Of a stretch of 64,000 nt of DNA, positions 11,901 through 26,300 are shown in pieces. This stretch comes from Serinus canaria (Eukaryota > Chordata > Aves > Passeriformes > Fringillidae). Where the stretch lies: the NCBI RefSeq assembly GCF_022539315.1, contig NC_066331.1:10820015-10884014 (forward strand), read 5' to 3'. Both the position numbers and the translations under genes were made by a program. Below the pieces are notes generated by a model. The model did not search any database. It worked only from the letters and a program-made list of their open reading frames with translations, and was not told the DNA's origin. Every line of letters starts with the position of its first letter. Position 1 is the stretch's first letter.

Positions 11901-13589
11901 TTTATTTTTTTTTCTTTGCAGAAACTTGAATTTTTTTCTGTTTAAACATCTTTGGTTTGGGGGTTGCCTGGGGTTGCTGTGATGAGGCTGAGAGCTGCGG
12001 GTGCTGAGTGCCCATCCCGTGATTTGTTGATGGATCCCGCTCTGCCCAGGGCGCTGATGCTGCCGGGGCTGGGCAGGAGGGAGGTGCCAGCAGCAGAGCT
12101 GCGGTGCTGAGTGCTGCTGCAGGGGAGACCCTGCATGCACCAGGCGCCTCTTGCTGCACTCGCAGCTCCAAGCTCAGCTCTGAGCCGCTGCGAGAGCCAC
12201 ATGTCGGGAACGGAAATTAAAGGCCCCTTGATTCTGACATGATAGAGCGATTAAAGCCACATTTCTTGGCCTGGGTACCTAACTGGAAATGCAGATATAA
12301 GGCTTACATCCCCAAGGGGATTCAGATTTCTAATCCGAATTTATGCAGCTAAATTCCTATTGATTTCCCCCAGGTAGGGCCCTAAATCCCTTTGTGGGCT
12401 GCCATCCAAAATGGAGGTGTTGTGGCTTAGGAGGGAGCCCCGGCCCCGACAGCCTGAGCCCAGCGCTGGGGGTGAGGGGCATCTTCCTGCCCTCCCTGCC
12501 AGGGCTGTGCTCTCGGGGGGCTCTGCAGGTGGGGTCTGGCTGCCCCCATCTCCTGTTGCCACTGGTGGGGATGTGCAGCCAGACTGAGCCACTCAATGAA
12601 GGTGCAGCCCCAAATATCAAATCCTAAATCCGTGATTCCCTTACCAGAGAGGGCAGGACTGAGAACACGGGAGTGGGGTCTGCCTGGGGTCCCAGACACC
12701 CCCAGAGTGCGGCAGGGCAGACCAGCAGGGCTGGCTTGGTTTGCTGCAATGCAAGGGGAGGCTGTGGTGAACAGCTTTTGGGTTCCTGCCCTTTTCTCTC
12801 CCTCCCCAGAGCTCCTGGTCAGAACTCTCTGTGCATGAGCTGCCCCTCACGATGGGGGTGAGCAGCAGTGACCGTGGGGGACATGGCAGCTTCCAGCTCC
12901 CCTCTGGCTCTGGCCAAATCTGAGCTAAACTTCTCCACAGGCAGCCCTGAACCTGCACATTGCTGCATCCTCCAGCCTGTGGCCGGGGCCTGGAGGAAAA
13001 GTTCCTGGAGCAAAAGGGGGTGCCTGGGGGGCTGCCCTTAGGGAGGGCAGGGGCAGTAATGTCATGTGTCTGTTTTTGGAGCTGAGTGTAGGCTCAGAGC
13101 TGGGTGCTCAGAATGTTCCCCTGGGCATGAAAACCTTTCTGTGAGCCCCCCAGAGGAGCCCAAAGGCAGCTGGGAGCCACATTCCCAAGGGACACGGGAT
13201 AAAATGCTATCCAGCCCTGGGGCAGGAGAGGATGGTCCTGTAGCAGTGGTGGCAGGGATGCCTTTGGCTCTCAGAGCTCCGGAGATTTCCCCAGATGATC
13301 ATGAGCTCCTGCTTCACTTCCCACAGCACTGAGGCTGCCCCTTGCTTCCATCCCAAAGAATTATTTTACCATGTCCCCCATCAGTCCCAGGAATGACTGC
13401 TGGAGTCATTTGGAGAGCTCCAGCCCTGCACAATCCAAGCTGCTGGCTCTGGGCCTGTGCTGAGCACACGGCCTGGGGAAGGAGGGGGAGCTCTGCAGGA
13501 TCCCTGTGCTCTCCCAGGTAGCAGGGATGGGCTCATCCCCGTGTCACAAGTGCAGGGACTGCAGCCTCAGGCTCACAGTGACCCAGAGG

Positions 13590-13905
13590 GATCACTGCTG
13601 TAATTTAATTTGTGCAGGACTCCACTGGGAGTCTTTGTCTCGGAGCTGGCTGCTTTGATGTAAAGAAGCTTTAATAAAATAGCAAAGCTAAGGCAGAGAA
13701 TCCTTCCCAGGTTATTCATTTCAGCAGTGGCATCGCTTGTGCTGTGCTTTGCTGCACCCTTGTCTGGCCACTGAGTGGACGGGGGCCTGTTATCACTAAA
13801 CTGGCTCTGTTAACACTAATTGGCTCTTCTCCTCTCACCTGGCTGTGACCCTGCTGTCCTGCACGAAGCCCTTTGCAATTATCATGTGCAAATTAGTGCC
13901 CTATC
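13590..13905. promoter_or_regulatory. candidate conserved non-coding element, intron 5
   Basis: Non-repetitive AT-richer island with TAATTTAATTT near 13603, TTAATAAAAT near 13671, a CACTAATTGG segment at about 13815-13824, AATTATC near 13877 and GTGCAAATTAG near 13886. The motif density resembles developmental enhancers, but this is inference. Confidence 0.33.
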
Positions 13906-14744
13906 TGCCTGGGCAGCTGCAGGACAGCTGGTGTCCCAAGCAGGGTCTTGGGCGTTCCTCCAGCATGGCCAGGAGCTGGAGCAGGGAGCCACATCCCTTC
14001 AGGCCAAGGACATGGGATCAGCTGGGGCTGGGCTGCTCCAGCCGTGCCTGCTGTGTTATCTGGGGCATGGTCCCCAGGTGTGAAGCAGTCTCAGCCTGTG
14101 GACAGGGATTCCAGGGCCCAGAGGGTCTGTGCCCAGACATGGTGCCCAGCAAGCCTCTGGCACTGGGTGATGTTTAACCGAGTGGCCATGGTCTGTCCTT
14201 GGTCACCTCCCAGCAGGGAGCAGCAGTCCCCAGGAGCTGGCAGGGGCTTGTCCCACCAGCTGAGGGGGGGCTGTGACCAGTGTGCCAAGGCAGAGGCACC
14301 TGCTGAGCATCAGAGCATCCTCTGCTCTCCAAAGCAAGTGAGGAGCCCTTGGCACCAGCCCAGGAGTGCGGGGGCACCTAGGCCAGCCCTGTCCTGTGCC
14401 GGGCACAGCCCCCACGGCACAGAGCCGTGCCACTCCCCGGCAGGGCAGGGAAAGCCGGAGGAGTAATTTCCAATCGTATTCATTTGTTTGTTTTGGTGCT
14501 TTGCAGACCCAAACCTTCCCCCGGTTCCCCGCTGCCATTCCTGGCAATGGACACACAAAACCTTTCCTGCGGGATGCCACCTTGGGAGCACCTTGGGAGC
14601 ATCCCGAGCCCTGCCCGCAGCGGCTCCTCACAGCCAGCGTGTCCCCAAAATGCCCCGTGCCCCGTGCCAGTCTGGGACCTCGCTGCCTGTGCAGCAGGAG
14701 GATCCCGAGCTCCCGGGCAGGCAGAGCAGGGAGCGCCGATCCCA

Positions 14745-14905
14745 GCGGATAACGGCCATTAACCTCTCCCTTGGAACAAGAAGGTGCAAATGAGCCCACA
14801 GTAGTCTCCTTTCTTCTGGCTGAGCAAGATTGATTGAAAAACAAATTGGCGCAAATAAAGCATGTAATTAGATTAAAGCCTCTCGCCTGGAGCGGCTGGA
14901 AAGCG
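14745..14905. promoter_or_regulatory. candidate conserved non-coding element, intron 5
   Basis: It contains TGATTGA near 14830 (PBX/HOX-like), GCGCAAATAAAG, and TAATTAGATTA at 14865-14875, within 50 bases. It lies in unique sequence flanked by very GC-rich DNA. Confidence 0.33.
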
Positions 14906-15883
14906 GCAGAGAGGGATTCCCGGGAGCCCGCAGGCCCTTCCCACCTCCGCAGCCCCTTCCAGCTCCGCGGCCCCAGCGCGCCCTGGGGCCGCCAGCCGCG
15001 GTGGTCCAGCAGGACCAGCAGCTCCAGGATGTGACCAGGCTGTCCCCCCACATTCCGGCAATGTCCTCGCAGGCCCCTCGGCCGCTCCCTGGCTGGGGTG
15101 CCTTTGGTCCCTTCCTGGTAGCGCTGGGCACGGGCACCACCGCAGGAACCCCCAGCGCCAGTGGGGGTTCCCTCCCTGCCTCCGGAGCTGCCTGGGCCGC
15201 CTTGGGGATGGGGATGAACGGCCTGAGGGGGTTTTGGTGGTCCAGGACAGGCGTGGCCTCAGCAGCACATCCCAATGTTCCCGGGTCTAACGGGAGCAGG
15301 AGATGGCTGCTGGAGACAGCCCAGCTGTGCCAGACACCCACTGGAAATGCCGCTCTGGAAAAGCCTGCACGGGGAGCACTGCACTGGAAAACAAGCACTG
15401 AACTGGAAAACACCTCACTGGAAAACTCCCCACCAACACGGGCTTTCACAGCTCTTCCACACCACCCTGCTCCCTCCTCAGCCCTCTCCCGAGACTGGCT
15501 GCACATTTCCTATCCCTTCCCACAGGGTTTTTCCGGTGTTGAGCCCCAGGACACGCTGGGGACAGGGGGTTTCAGATCCAGGGGATCTTGCCCTTCCGAG
15601 AGCCACTGCCAGAACTGAAATACATTCCTAGGAAAACGTCTGTCCTCGGCAGACGAGCACCCCATAAATCCCTGCCTGACAGCAGCTTCCAGCCCGGGGG
15701 AAAATCACAGTTTTCTGTTCGGGACAGATGCAGAAATAGGGAGCTGGTGCTGGGACAAGAGCCTCGGGTCTCCAGGGGGACCAGCCTCTGGAAAGGGCCC
15801 AGGATGGTGAGAGGGAGCTTGTCAGTCCTGACTCTGGAGCTCGAGGCTTGCCTGTGGTGGGATGTGGGGATAAAGGGTTGCAG

Positions 15884-15996
15884 GGAGTGGGGTGCAGGGA
15901 TGTGGGGCTGGAGGGATGCAGAGATGTGGGGCTGGAGGGATGCAGAGATGTGGGGCTGGAGGGATGCAAGGATGGAGGAATGGATGGATGTGGGGC
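15884..15996. repeat. 24-base minisatellite
   Basis: Three clear copies start at 15901, 15925 and 15949 (unit core TGTGGGGCTGGAGGGATGCA) with degenerate flanking copies. It is in intron 5. Confidence 0.93.
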
Positions 15997-18617
15997 TGCA
16001 GGAAGCCCAGCACTGGGATGATGAGAGCACAGTGCCGTTGTGTATGAAGCTTATCTGCATCTCAGCAGTTTTGGGGGGTTGTTTTAAGTTTTTTCCTTCA
16101 GACTTTCTGAGCTCTTTTGAAGCGACCAGGAGCTCCCTCACTGGAATCCCCTCTCCCTTATTGTGCTCCCAGCCATTCACCGGGATCACCATGAGAAACC
16201 TTTCAGAGGAGCTGGATGCTGCTGATCAATCAATCACTCAACCAATCACACAGCCAATCCATCACCTCGCTTACAGCTGGGACAAGGCAGAGAAAGCCCG
16301 GGCAGGGCTGAATGAATTCCTCCTTTGGATGGGTACAAAGCTGAGCCCAGATTTACCCCAGGGTGAATGAAACGAGGATTTCCCCTCCTGCCTGCGCCGC
16401 AGGGAGCGGGGCAGGGCTTTGTTCCCCGGCTCGGGATGCTCCCGGCTCTCCGCAGAGCTGTCACTTCCCCACAGCCGAGGCTCGGGCTTTTCTCCCTGCC
16501 AGTGCTGAAACGAGCTCCAGCTCCTCAGGGAGGGCAGTTTCTCTGTTCCCGGTTCTTGGGGGAGGATTCAGGCTAAAATTTGGATACCACAGCATACAGC
16601 CAGCTCTGCCCCGGGTCTCCTCTGCCCTCTGGGAAAACTGCAACCTGCAGCCAGAGCTGCTCTGGGTCTGGGGAGGCCAGGGATCCCTCAGAGCTGGCTT
16701 TTCCCTTTCCTGCATTTACATCCAGCCTCTTCCCCACCAGCCAGGAACAAAAGGGCCCAAAATGACATTTGGAAGGGCCAGATCTGGTTTTGAAATTGCA
16801 GAGGTTGATTTCCAGGGGAAAACCATGGGGAGCTGCATCAATCCAATCACCTGGTTTTATTTAAGCCCCCTGGCTGAAATCATCCATTCCAGATAATCAT
16901 TCCCCAGAAAATCTGGATTTGATTCAGATAAGACAAGGACTGACTGGCAGGTTTGTAAACCTTTGTAAACCCCCCCACTGCTATTTTTGTTTGCCCTTTC
17001 ACTGTGGTCTCTTCTGTCTGAGAGGGACCAAAAAAGCACCAGAAAACACCTCTTGCCTGGCAGCAGAAATGAGGAGCAGCCCCTCCTCTTCCTCCAGTCT
17101 TCCGGCATGGGAGAGCATGGATGCATTTCATCTAAACAATCCTCTTTTGGCCTGTTTTCCCAAACTGATTGGGACCCCTGAGAGGAAAGCAGAGCCAGGC
17201 AGGACCCCCCACACCAGAGCTGACATTGTCCCACCCCTTGTTCCAAGGCCAGCTTGGCCCCTGCTCCTCTGCAGTGGGTGATGCTCCCTCAGCTCTTGGC
17301 CACAGGAAATAGGGCAGCACCTCTCCCACAACTGCCTGCACTCAAAGTCTCCCACTAATTGCTTTTCCCATCTTGTTTCCAAGCCCTTATTCTCCCATAG
17401 CATGGGAGCTCTGGCTCGCAGACATTGATTTAGGAATTTGTGAAAAACCCCACAGGTTTCAGCAGGGTGGGGGTGGGAGCTGAGAGATGCCAAGACACAG
17501 CACTGCTGGATGCTCCCTGTTGAGGAAAAGGGATGAAATATGGAGGGTTCAAGCTCCTTGGACAAAGCAGTGCTTAAAATCTCCAAAACAAAATCCCAGT
17601 GAGAAGAATTATGATGGGATTCTGGGCCTGATGGATTGCTCAGCTTGGCTCAGATTGCCAGCCTTTGCTGGGCTTTCACTGGGAGAAGGCTCCTGGGGGG
17701 ATGCCCTGGTCTCTGGTCATCCCTTTGGGCAGGGAATGGGGACATCTGGCCCTCCAGGGACACAGGGATCCACAAGGCACTGCTCAGGCATTTCCCATCC
17801 CTCCAGGACCATGGATAACCCACTCCAGCCTCCAGCCAGAGCTCCTGAGCTAAGGAAGGGCTCTGACCCTGCTGGGATATGCTAAGTTATCAGCTTTATG
17901 GAGTTTTATGTTCTCAGTTATCAGCTGGGCTTTGGACCCCAGAGCAGCCCCTCTCCCATGGCAGGCTGCAGGGGTGCTGCTGTGTTTGCACGGGGTAAAA
18001 CCTGTCCCTTCAATCAGTCCCTTCAGTCAGTCCCACAGAACCCCTGGAATCAACACTGGGAACTGAAGATTCCAGAACTGCCCCCTGCTCCTGGGTGACA
18101 ACCCCTGCCACAGGCCACAGCTCAGGGATCAATCCAAGGTGACATCTGTCACTTTTAGTCCTTATTCCTTAATTTATGAACTCTCCTGCACTGCTGAGAC
18201 AAAAGTAAACAGCTTTTACACCTCCAGTCCTTCAGAGTTGGGACTCAAATACCCGGGAAGCTCCAGGCAGCAGCACAAGACGAGTCAGCCTTTGTGGGAC
18301 CCTCTGGCCCCTGCTGCCATCCCCTGGTCAGTGCCATCAGTGACATGGGGGACAGCTGTGCTTCCACTCGGATCCAGCACTGGGTAACCCCCCTGTGCTC
18401 ACAGGTTCAGCAGGAAATCCTCCAGCACCTGCCCTGCACGCCGGGGAACGCAGGCTCTCAGGATGCTGCCCTCGTGTTTCCAGCACGTTTGGGCATCAAT
18501 GCAAAGCACTCATCCCGGTAGGAGCAGCAGAATTTATGCCTTTGGTGCAGTTTATCTCGAGGGAAGTGATTGCAGAAGAGACAGTGAGCGCCGAGATGCT
18601 CCAAAAGGAGAACGTAC

Positions 18618-18671
18618 CTGCAGGCTCCTCGGCGCTGCTGGCGGCCGTGGTGGGCGGAGCAGCCGGGATCT
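18618..18671 (-). CDS. NTN1: netrin-1 exon 5: Pro/Thr/Ala linker between EGF 3 and NTR
   Basis: This is a 54-base exon too short for gene finders that need a long frame. Two bases complete a Lys codon with exon 4, then 17 codons read IPAAPPTTAASSAEEPA, and one base begins the Asp codon of exon 6. It forms the flexible, probably O-glycosylatable linker joining the EGF rod to the C-terminal NTR domain, human residues 454-470. The acceptor is GGCTGTCCCGCAG above 18671 and the donor is GTACGT below 18618. Both ends are phase 1, so skipping it would keep the frame and simply remove 18 residues. The close match to the netrin-1 linker is what separates this gene from other netrins. Confidence 0.96.
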
Positions 18672-21066
<2,395 letters not shown>

Positions 21067-21779
21067 TCAGGGGAGGGCACAACGGGCACCGGTGGCGGTG
21101 TGGCATCGGCGGGGAGCGGGGCAACTCCCCCGGCACCGCTCCATCCTCTCTGCCCTCCGGCAAACCCCCGGAACGAGCAGGACCAGAGCTGGCGTTTGGC
21201 ACAGGGGCTGGGGGACAGCGCTGGAGAGGGGGTGGCCCTGTCACAGCCCCGCTGCGGGGACAGAAGTGCAGCCAGGATGACAGATCCTGGGTGACAGCCT
21301 GGGGGTGCATCCCACGGGCACAAGTGCTCACCCATCGGTGCTGAGATCGGGAGTCTGCAGGATTTAAAGGCAGGGGAGCAGCGCCACTACCCCCACCCAG
21401 CAGCCCCAAACCGCCGGGGGCTGTGGCAGGGCTGGTACAGAGGTACAAACCCAGCAGGGTTCCACCAGCCCTCAGCTCAGGCAGGAAGCAATCGCTGGAG
21501 AATTCATTCCACGAGCACTCCAAGAAAAATCAAAGCAGTCCTTTCAGAGCCCTTCCCGCTGAGCAGCATCCCTGGCAGCTGGCACTGCGGGCACAGGAAG
21601 GAAATGCCCTTGTGGGATGCAGGCGGGCTGAGGACCTGCTGTTCCCGGCCAGATGGATGCAGCCTTGACGGCAGAGCCGCACAGATGTGAAGGGTTTGGC
21701 AGGGATGTAAATACTGCACTTGAAAACATTCACCATCTCATTTCCCACAGTGGGACTTTACCGGCACAGCTGTTTGGGG

Positions 21780-21852
21780 GGGAAAAAAATTTAAAAAAAG
21801 GCAAAAAGAAGAAAAGCCAAAAAAAAAAAAAAACAAAAAACGGAAAAAAAAG
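21780..21852. repeat. A-rich tract
   Basis: Long runs of A are broken by short G/C pieces, including a run of about 15 A. No retroposon body is recognised next to it. It is in intron 3. Confidence 0.8.
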
Positions 21853-23264
21853 CATCAGGGCTTGTTATCATCGCAGCTCCAAAAGGATTACGGCCTCGCA
21901 CATTTGTTAACAGCCCTGATTTCTAAGAGCTGCAAGCGCCGTGCCAGACTGTGGACTGCCCCTGCTGAGCCGTGGCAGGGACAGGCAGGCAGGCAGGAAA
22001 CGTTCCTTTTCTTCTGCAGCATCCCCGGGAAGGAGCCAGCCAAATCCCTCCCTGGGGAGCACTGATCCCGCTCTCCTCCTGCCCCTCAGGGGAGCTGCCT
22101 GCCAGGAACAGGGGCTGGGGGAAGCCTGTCCCACTGCCTGAGCCCTGGAGGTGGCTGCACTGGGGTCAGGGCAGGGCGAGTGTCCCCAAGGGCACCAGGG
22201 GCTTCAAACCCCCCAAGCCCCCCAGACTGGGCACACCACTCCCAAGAGGGCTTTTCCTGGACCCTGCACCCCCCTGGCCCCCCAAACACCCTAAATGTGC
22301 CTCATTTGGGGACAGCAGAGCACATCCTATGCTGGTTTTGGGTTTCCAAGTGTTTGTGTTTGGCTGCAGGCTCCCTCCAGGCCAGCCCAGTGTGATCCCG
22401 CACCAGCAGCCCCCAGTCTGACCTCACTGGGCAGCATCCAGGGTTTGGATGGTGCCTGGAGCACCCCTGCTCTGGGATGTCCAACTTCTCCCTGGGGACA
22501 TCCAGAGCTCCAAACTGCCACCAGTCCTCACCCCACAGGTCCTGGGTGGGCAGAGGCAGAGTCTTGCTAAAACCCGATGATTTTTCACATGAGAGGGAAA
22601 GAAACCCCTCAAGAAACCATCAAAGCCTTTTCTCCCTTCCCCCTGTTTACCTAACAGTTCTGATTTGGGGTTTTTGATTAAAAGTCTCTCTCTACCCCCT
22701 GCCCTGAGCTCCCACTGGGGAACAACTCCTTGCAAACCTGCCCACAGCAGAAATCTCCTTTTCTAAAGCTAATTTAGATTGGAAATGTTTTAGTGGGAAG
22801 TCAGCGTGGCTGGTGATGAGCAGAGGGATGCTGAGGTGGGAAAACCCTCACGCTGCAGCCCCAAGGGATAGCTCAGGTAATGCTGGGGGAGAGGAAATTA
22901 AACCACACGAAGTGAAAGCTTGAAGGAGGAACGGGAGAGAAAAGAGTCAAAGAAGAGCAGAGAGTCAGGAGTTAAGACAAATACAAGCAAACCAGGGAAG
23001 GGTTACCCAAGGAGAGGCAAAGGGCAGGAGGATGGGGAGAGCAGCCTCATGTTGCAGGAGTTCCCTCGGGGCTGCCGCAGGCAGAGCCCATCCTGTGAGG
23101 AGCCCCCGGGTGAGCAGATCACCCTCATTTCAGTGGGACTGCTCCGGGGAAAGAGGGAAAAGGGGGAAAAGGGAAAAGAGGGAAAAAAAGCCCTGGTGAT
23201 GAGTAAGATCATCAGGCTCTTGAGGCCGGGCTGAGAGCACAGAGCACTCTTTGGGCAGCACAGA

Positions 23265-23312
<48 letters not shown>
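23265..23312. repeat. AATC tetranucleotide microsatellite, 12 perfect copies
   Basis: A 48-base uninterrupted (AATC)12 run in intron 3, likely length-polymorphic. Confidence 0.98.
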
Positions 23313-23313
<1 letters not shown>

Positions 23314-26300
23314 AATTTCTGCTTCCTTCCCTCATGAGGCAGTGGCTCGGCCAGCTCGCCCAGAGCTGCAGGGTTATTTTCAGAGCAGAATCTCCCTGAG
23401 GTTGTCTCCTCTCTCCCCAGGCCGGGCTCTGTGAGGGCTCTGATGTCCCCACGTGTGATGTGATGTGTCCAGGGCTGCAGAGGGCACGAGTGGCAGAGGG
23501 TCGGGGACCAGGATTTCACCGGAATGAGATCCCGGCGATCTCTGCCACACCGAGGGGAAGATCCTCTCTGGGTGACGGGACGAGATCTGTGTCACCTGTG
23601 TCACCTGTGTCACCTGTCCCCAGCGTCCTCCTGGCCCCAGCCCGCCGTGCCAGGTCTGTTCCCAAGCTGCGGGAAGCAGGGCGCTCAGCGCTGCCGGCGC
23701 GGGAGGCAGGAGGGGCTCTCGCCGGGTCTGCAGATGGGGATTTGCCGTCCCTGTCCTCGAGAAACTGAACGAGCGCCAGCAATTAGGAGCAATTAAAGGT
23801 AATTTACAGTTCCCCGGCCAGTGCAAACACTTGCAGCCAGCAATTACAGGCTCTTCTCCTTCCCCAGCCACGGAGGGCCGGGCTGCTGGTGCTTGATGCT
23901 GATTTTCCCCATCCGGTTCAAATTCCTATGGGCTGTGGCCCCGAACTGAGGGAAGTGTGCACCAGGACGCCAGCGGGGGGGTGATCGCTGCAAACGCCCC
24001 TTTGGCATCGCCGCTGCCTTCCCGATGGGCACCCTGGCACTCACAGAACACGTTCGCATTCCTGAACTTCCCTGGCTTTATCCCTGACCTTCCCTGGGTG
24101 CAGGGATTTGTGGATTTGTTCACCACCCTCCGAGGTGCAGAAATTCAGCCGTGCCCTCGGGGCACCGGGGCTCAGGGCAGCTCTACGAGCAGGACAGGAA
24201 AGTGTCCGGGACATCCCGGAGATGATGAGGAGGATGACGCGGGGTTTTCCTCATGCATTGCTTGAAAGGATCAGTCCACAGAGGGTACGGTGAGATGGGA
24301 CAGAGCAAACGGAATTATGCAGGAGCAAGAAAAATGCCCCCAGAGCATCGGGGGAAGGGAAATAACTCTCAGGATTTCGGTTTTTCAGAAAACATTTAAG
24401 AAAAATTTATGCTGAGTGTCTGTGGCAGAGATGACCAGGAATTCCTAGTGAAAAATGAAGGTTTTTTTTTGCTTAAAAACATGGCTGTGGAGGAGAAAAC
24501 AAGGAGCAGAAGTCTGTGGGGAGGCTTTAACGGGCAATGGGGGTGGCAGTGGGGGTGCCTCTGCTCCCAGAAGCCGAATTCCCTATAAAATAACCATCAG
24601 GAAAGCAGGGAGCTGGGAGCACTCCCAGGTGAGCACCTTGAGCTTGGCTGCTCCAGATGTGAGGAGACCACGGCGCTCTGTGCGAGACAGACCCAAAGCG
24701 GCCGAGTGGATGAGGGGGACAGCAGCCAAAATCCGGAGTGCAGAAGGAGGCATAATTGGAAGAGGGAACAGGATGGCTCATCCACGCTGAAGGGTCCCAA
24801 TTAACTGCATCCACTCCAGGAAAAGATCTGGGACTCAATGAAACATCTGGCTGATTGCAGTGGAGCTCAGAAGAGCCACAAGATGGGAGGCTGTGCTGTG
24901 AAAGGGGGAGAGAGAAACTCTGAATTCATATCAGGGCACTATAGAAATGTCCTCAGCTGGGAGCTGCAGTGAAAGGCACGGAGAGCACCCACGGAAAAGA
25001 TTCGGAACGCCTTGCCAAGAGACGGTGGAGGGCTGCCAAGCAATGCACAGCGCCGGGAAGGTCAGACAGGTGCTCCTCTTCACTGGTCCTTCAAGCCCAG
25101 CAACAAAGGGACATTGAGGGCGTTGAAAAGGCAACCTTTTCAACCTTTTCAACGATAAAAGGAAACGCTGCTTTGCACCGCACGTAATTAACTCGTAGAA
25201 CTCCTGCTACGAGACACCATGGCAAGGGCCCAACAGGATTAGATAGGGCTCTGAATGAGAACATCTGTAGTTACATTAGCTGGGATTAATATATATACGG
25301 ATATAAGCACTGCCAGGCAGCTCCTCACCGCCTGCAGCCAGGAGATTTCCCCCGGGGCCAGGCTCTGCCCAACTGGCTGCTGTGGGCTTTTATAGCTCTG
25401 TCTGGAGCCTCCAATCAGCCCCGATTTTCTGTACAAACCTGCTGAGGCAGAGCATCGCTCGGCCCAGCCCAGCCAGCGACGCCTTTCTGTGCTTCAGCTC
25501 AGGTTTGGGGCTAAAAACACCTGGAAGGATAAAGAAATCCCACAGTTTTTCAGTTCAGGTGGTTGAACTTGCTGAGATGGTTCTGCCCCACTGAAGGTTG
25601 ACAAATAGCACGACAAAAATGCAAATATTTTCGCACCCCCGGTGTTCGGGCGGAGGTATTCCCAGCCGCTAATCCTGCCCCACACACGTGTGGGGAAAGG
25701 TAAACAGAGGGATAAATCCCCAGGCTCAGCTCCCCTCAAGTGTGACCTTTATGGAGAAGGTGCCTGAAAAGATCTGCATTTTTGGAGAATTAGCATCTTC
25801 CTGTTTTCGGGGAAGCTGCTTCCTTGGGAGCTTTTCAAAGTGATGAAAAAACCCTTTGCCTGGAAAAGAAAAAAAGGCTGGATTTGCCAGGGTGTCCAGA
25901 TTTCCTCTTGCCACCCTGGATGTGCCAGGATCACAAACCTCACAGGGCTCCAGATCCAGCCTCTGGACTGAGCAGGAACCCAAAAAAGCATGAAACTGGG
26001 GAAAAGGCCTTAATTTGCAATAATCAGTGATGAAGGCTCCCGTGTTCAGAAATCGCACTCAGTCTGAAGCACAAATTCAATCCCAGGTAGCCAATGGGCC
26101 TTAGGTGCACATTTATATATAACCAGGCTTTAAAATGCTTTTCCAGAATCATGGCCAAAAATTGCTTCCCTTTGGTTGTTTCCCTTCTTTCCTCCAAAGA
26201 CTTCAACGAGAGAAAAAAAAATGTGGCTACAGAAAACTTCTGCTGGAAAAAATCACAACAAACCCAGGTTTGTTGTCAAAATGTCAAAACAAATTCAATT

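Larger units (their letters stand above)
8917..18617 (-). other. NTN1: NTN1 intron 5 (9,701 bases)
   Basis: This is a phase 1 intron with donor GTACGT (18617-18612) and acceptor CAG (8919-8917). It contains a 24-base minisatellite (about 15884-15996) and several AT-richer islands with homeodomain-like TAAT motifs (9355-9485, 12195-12385, 13590-13905, 14745-14905). Those islands are candidate conserved elements. The remainder is GC-rich sequence with only chance reading frames, and no second gene was recognised. Confidence 0.93.

Noticed and set aside
14203..15051. 282-codon minus-strand frame in intron 5
   Set aside because: It overlaps AT-rich non-coding islands, has no recognisable domain and no splice logic. 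Chance open frames of this size are common in this GC-rich DNA.
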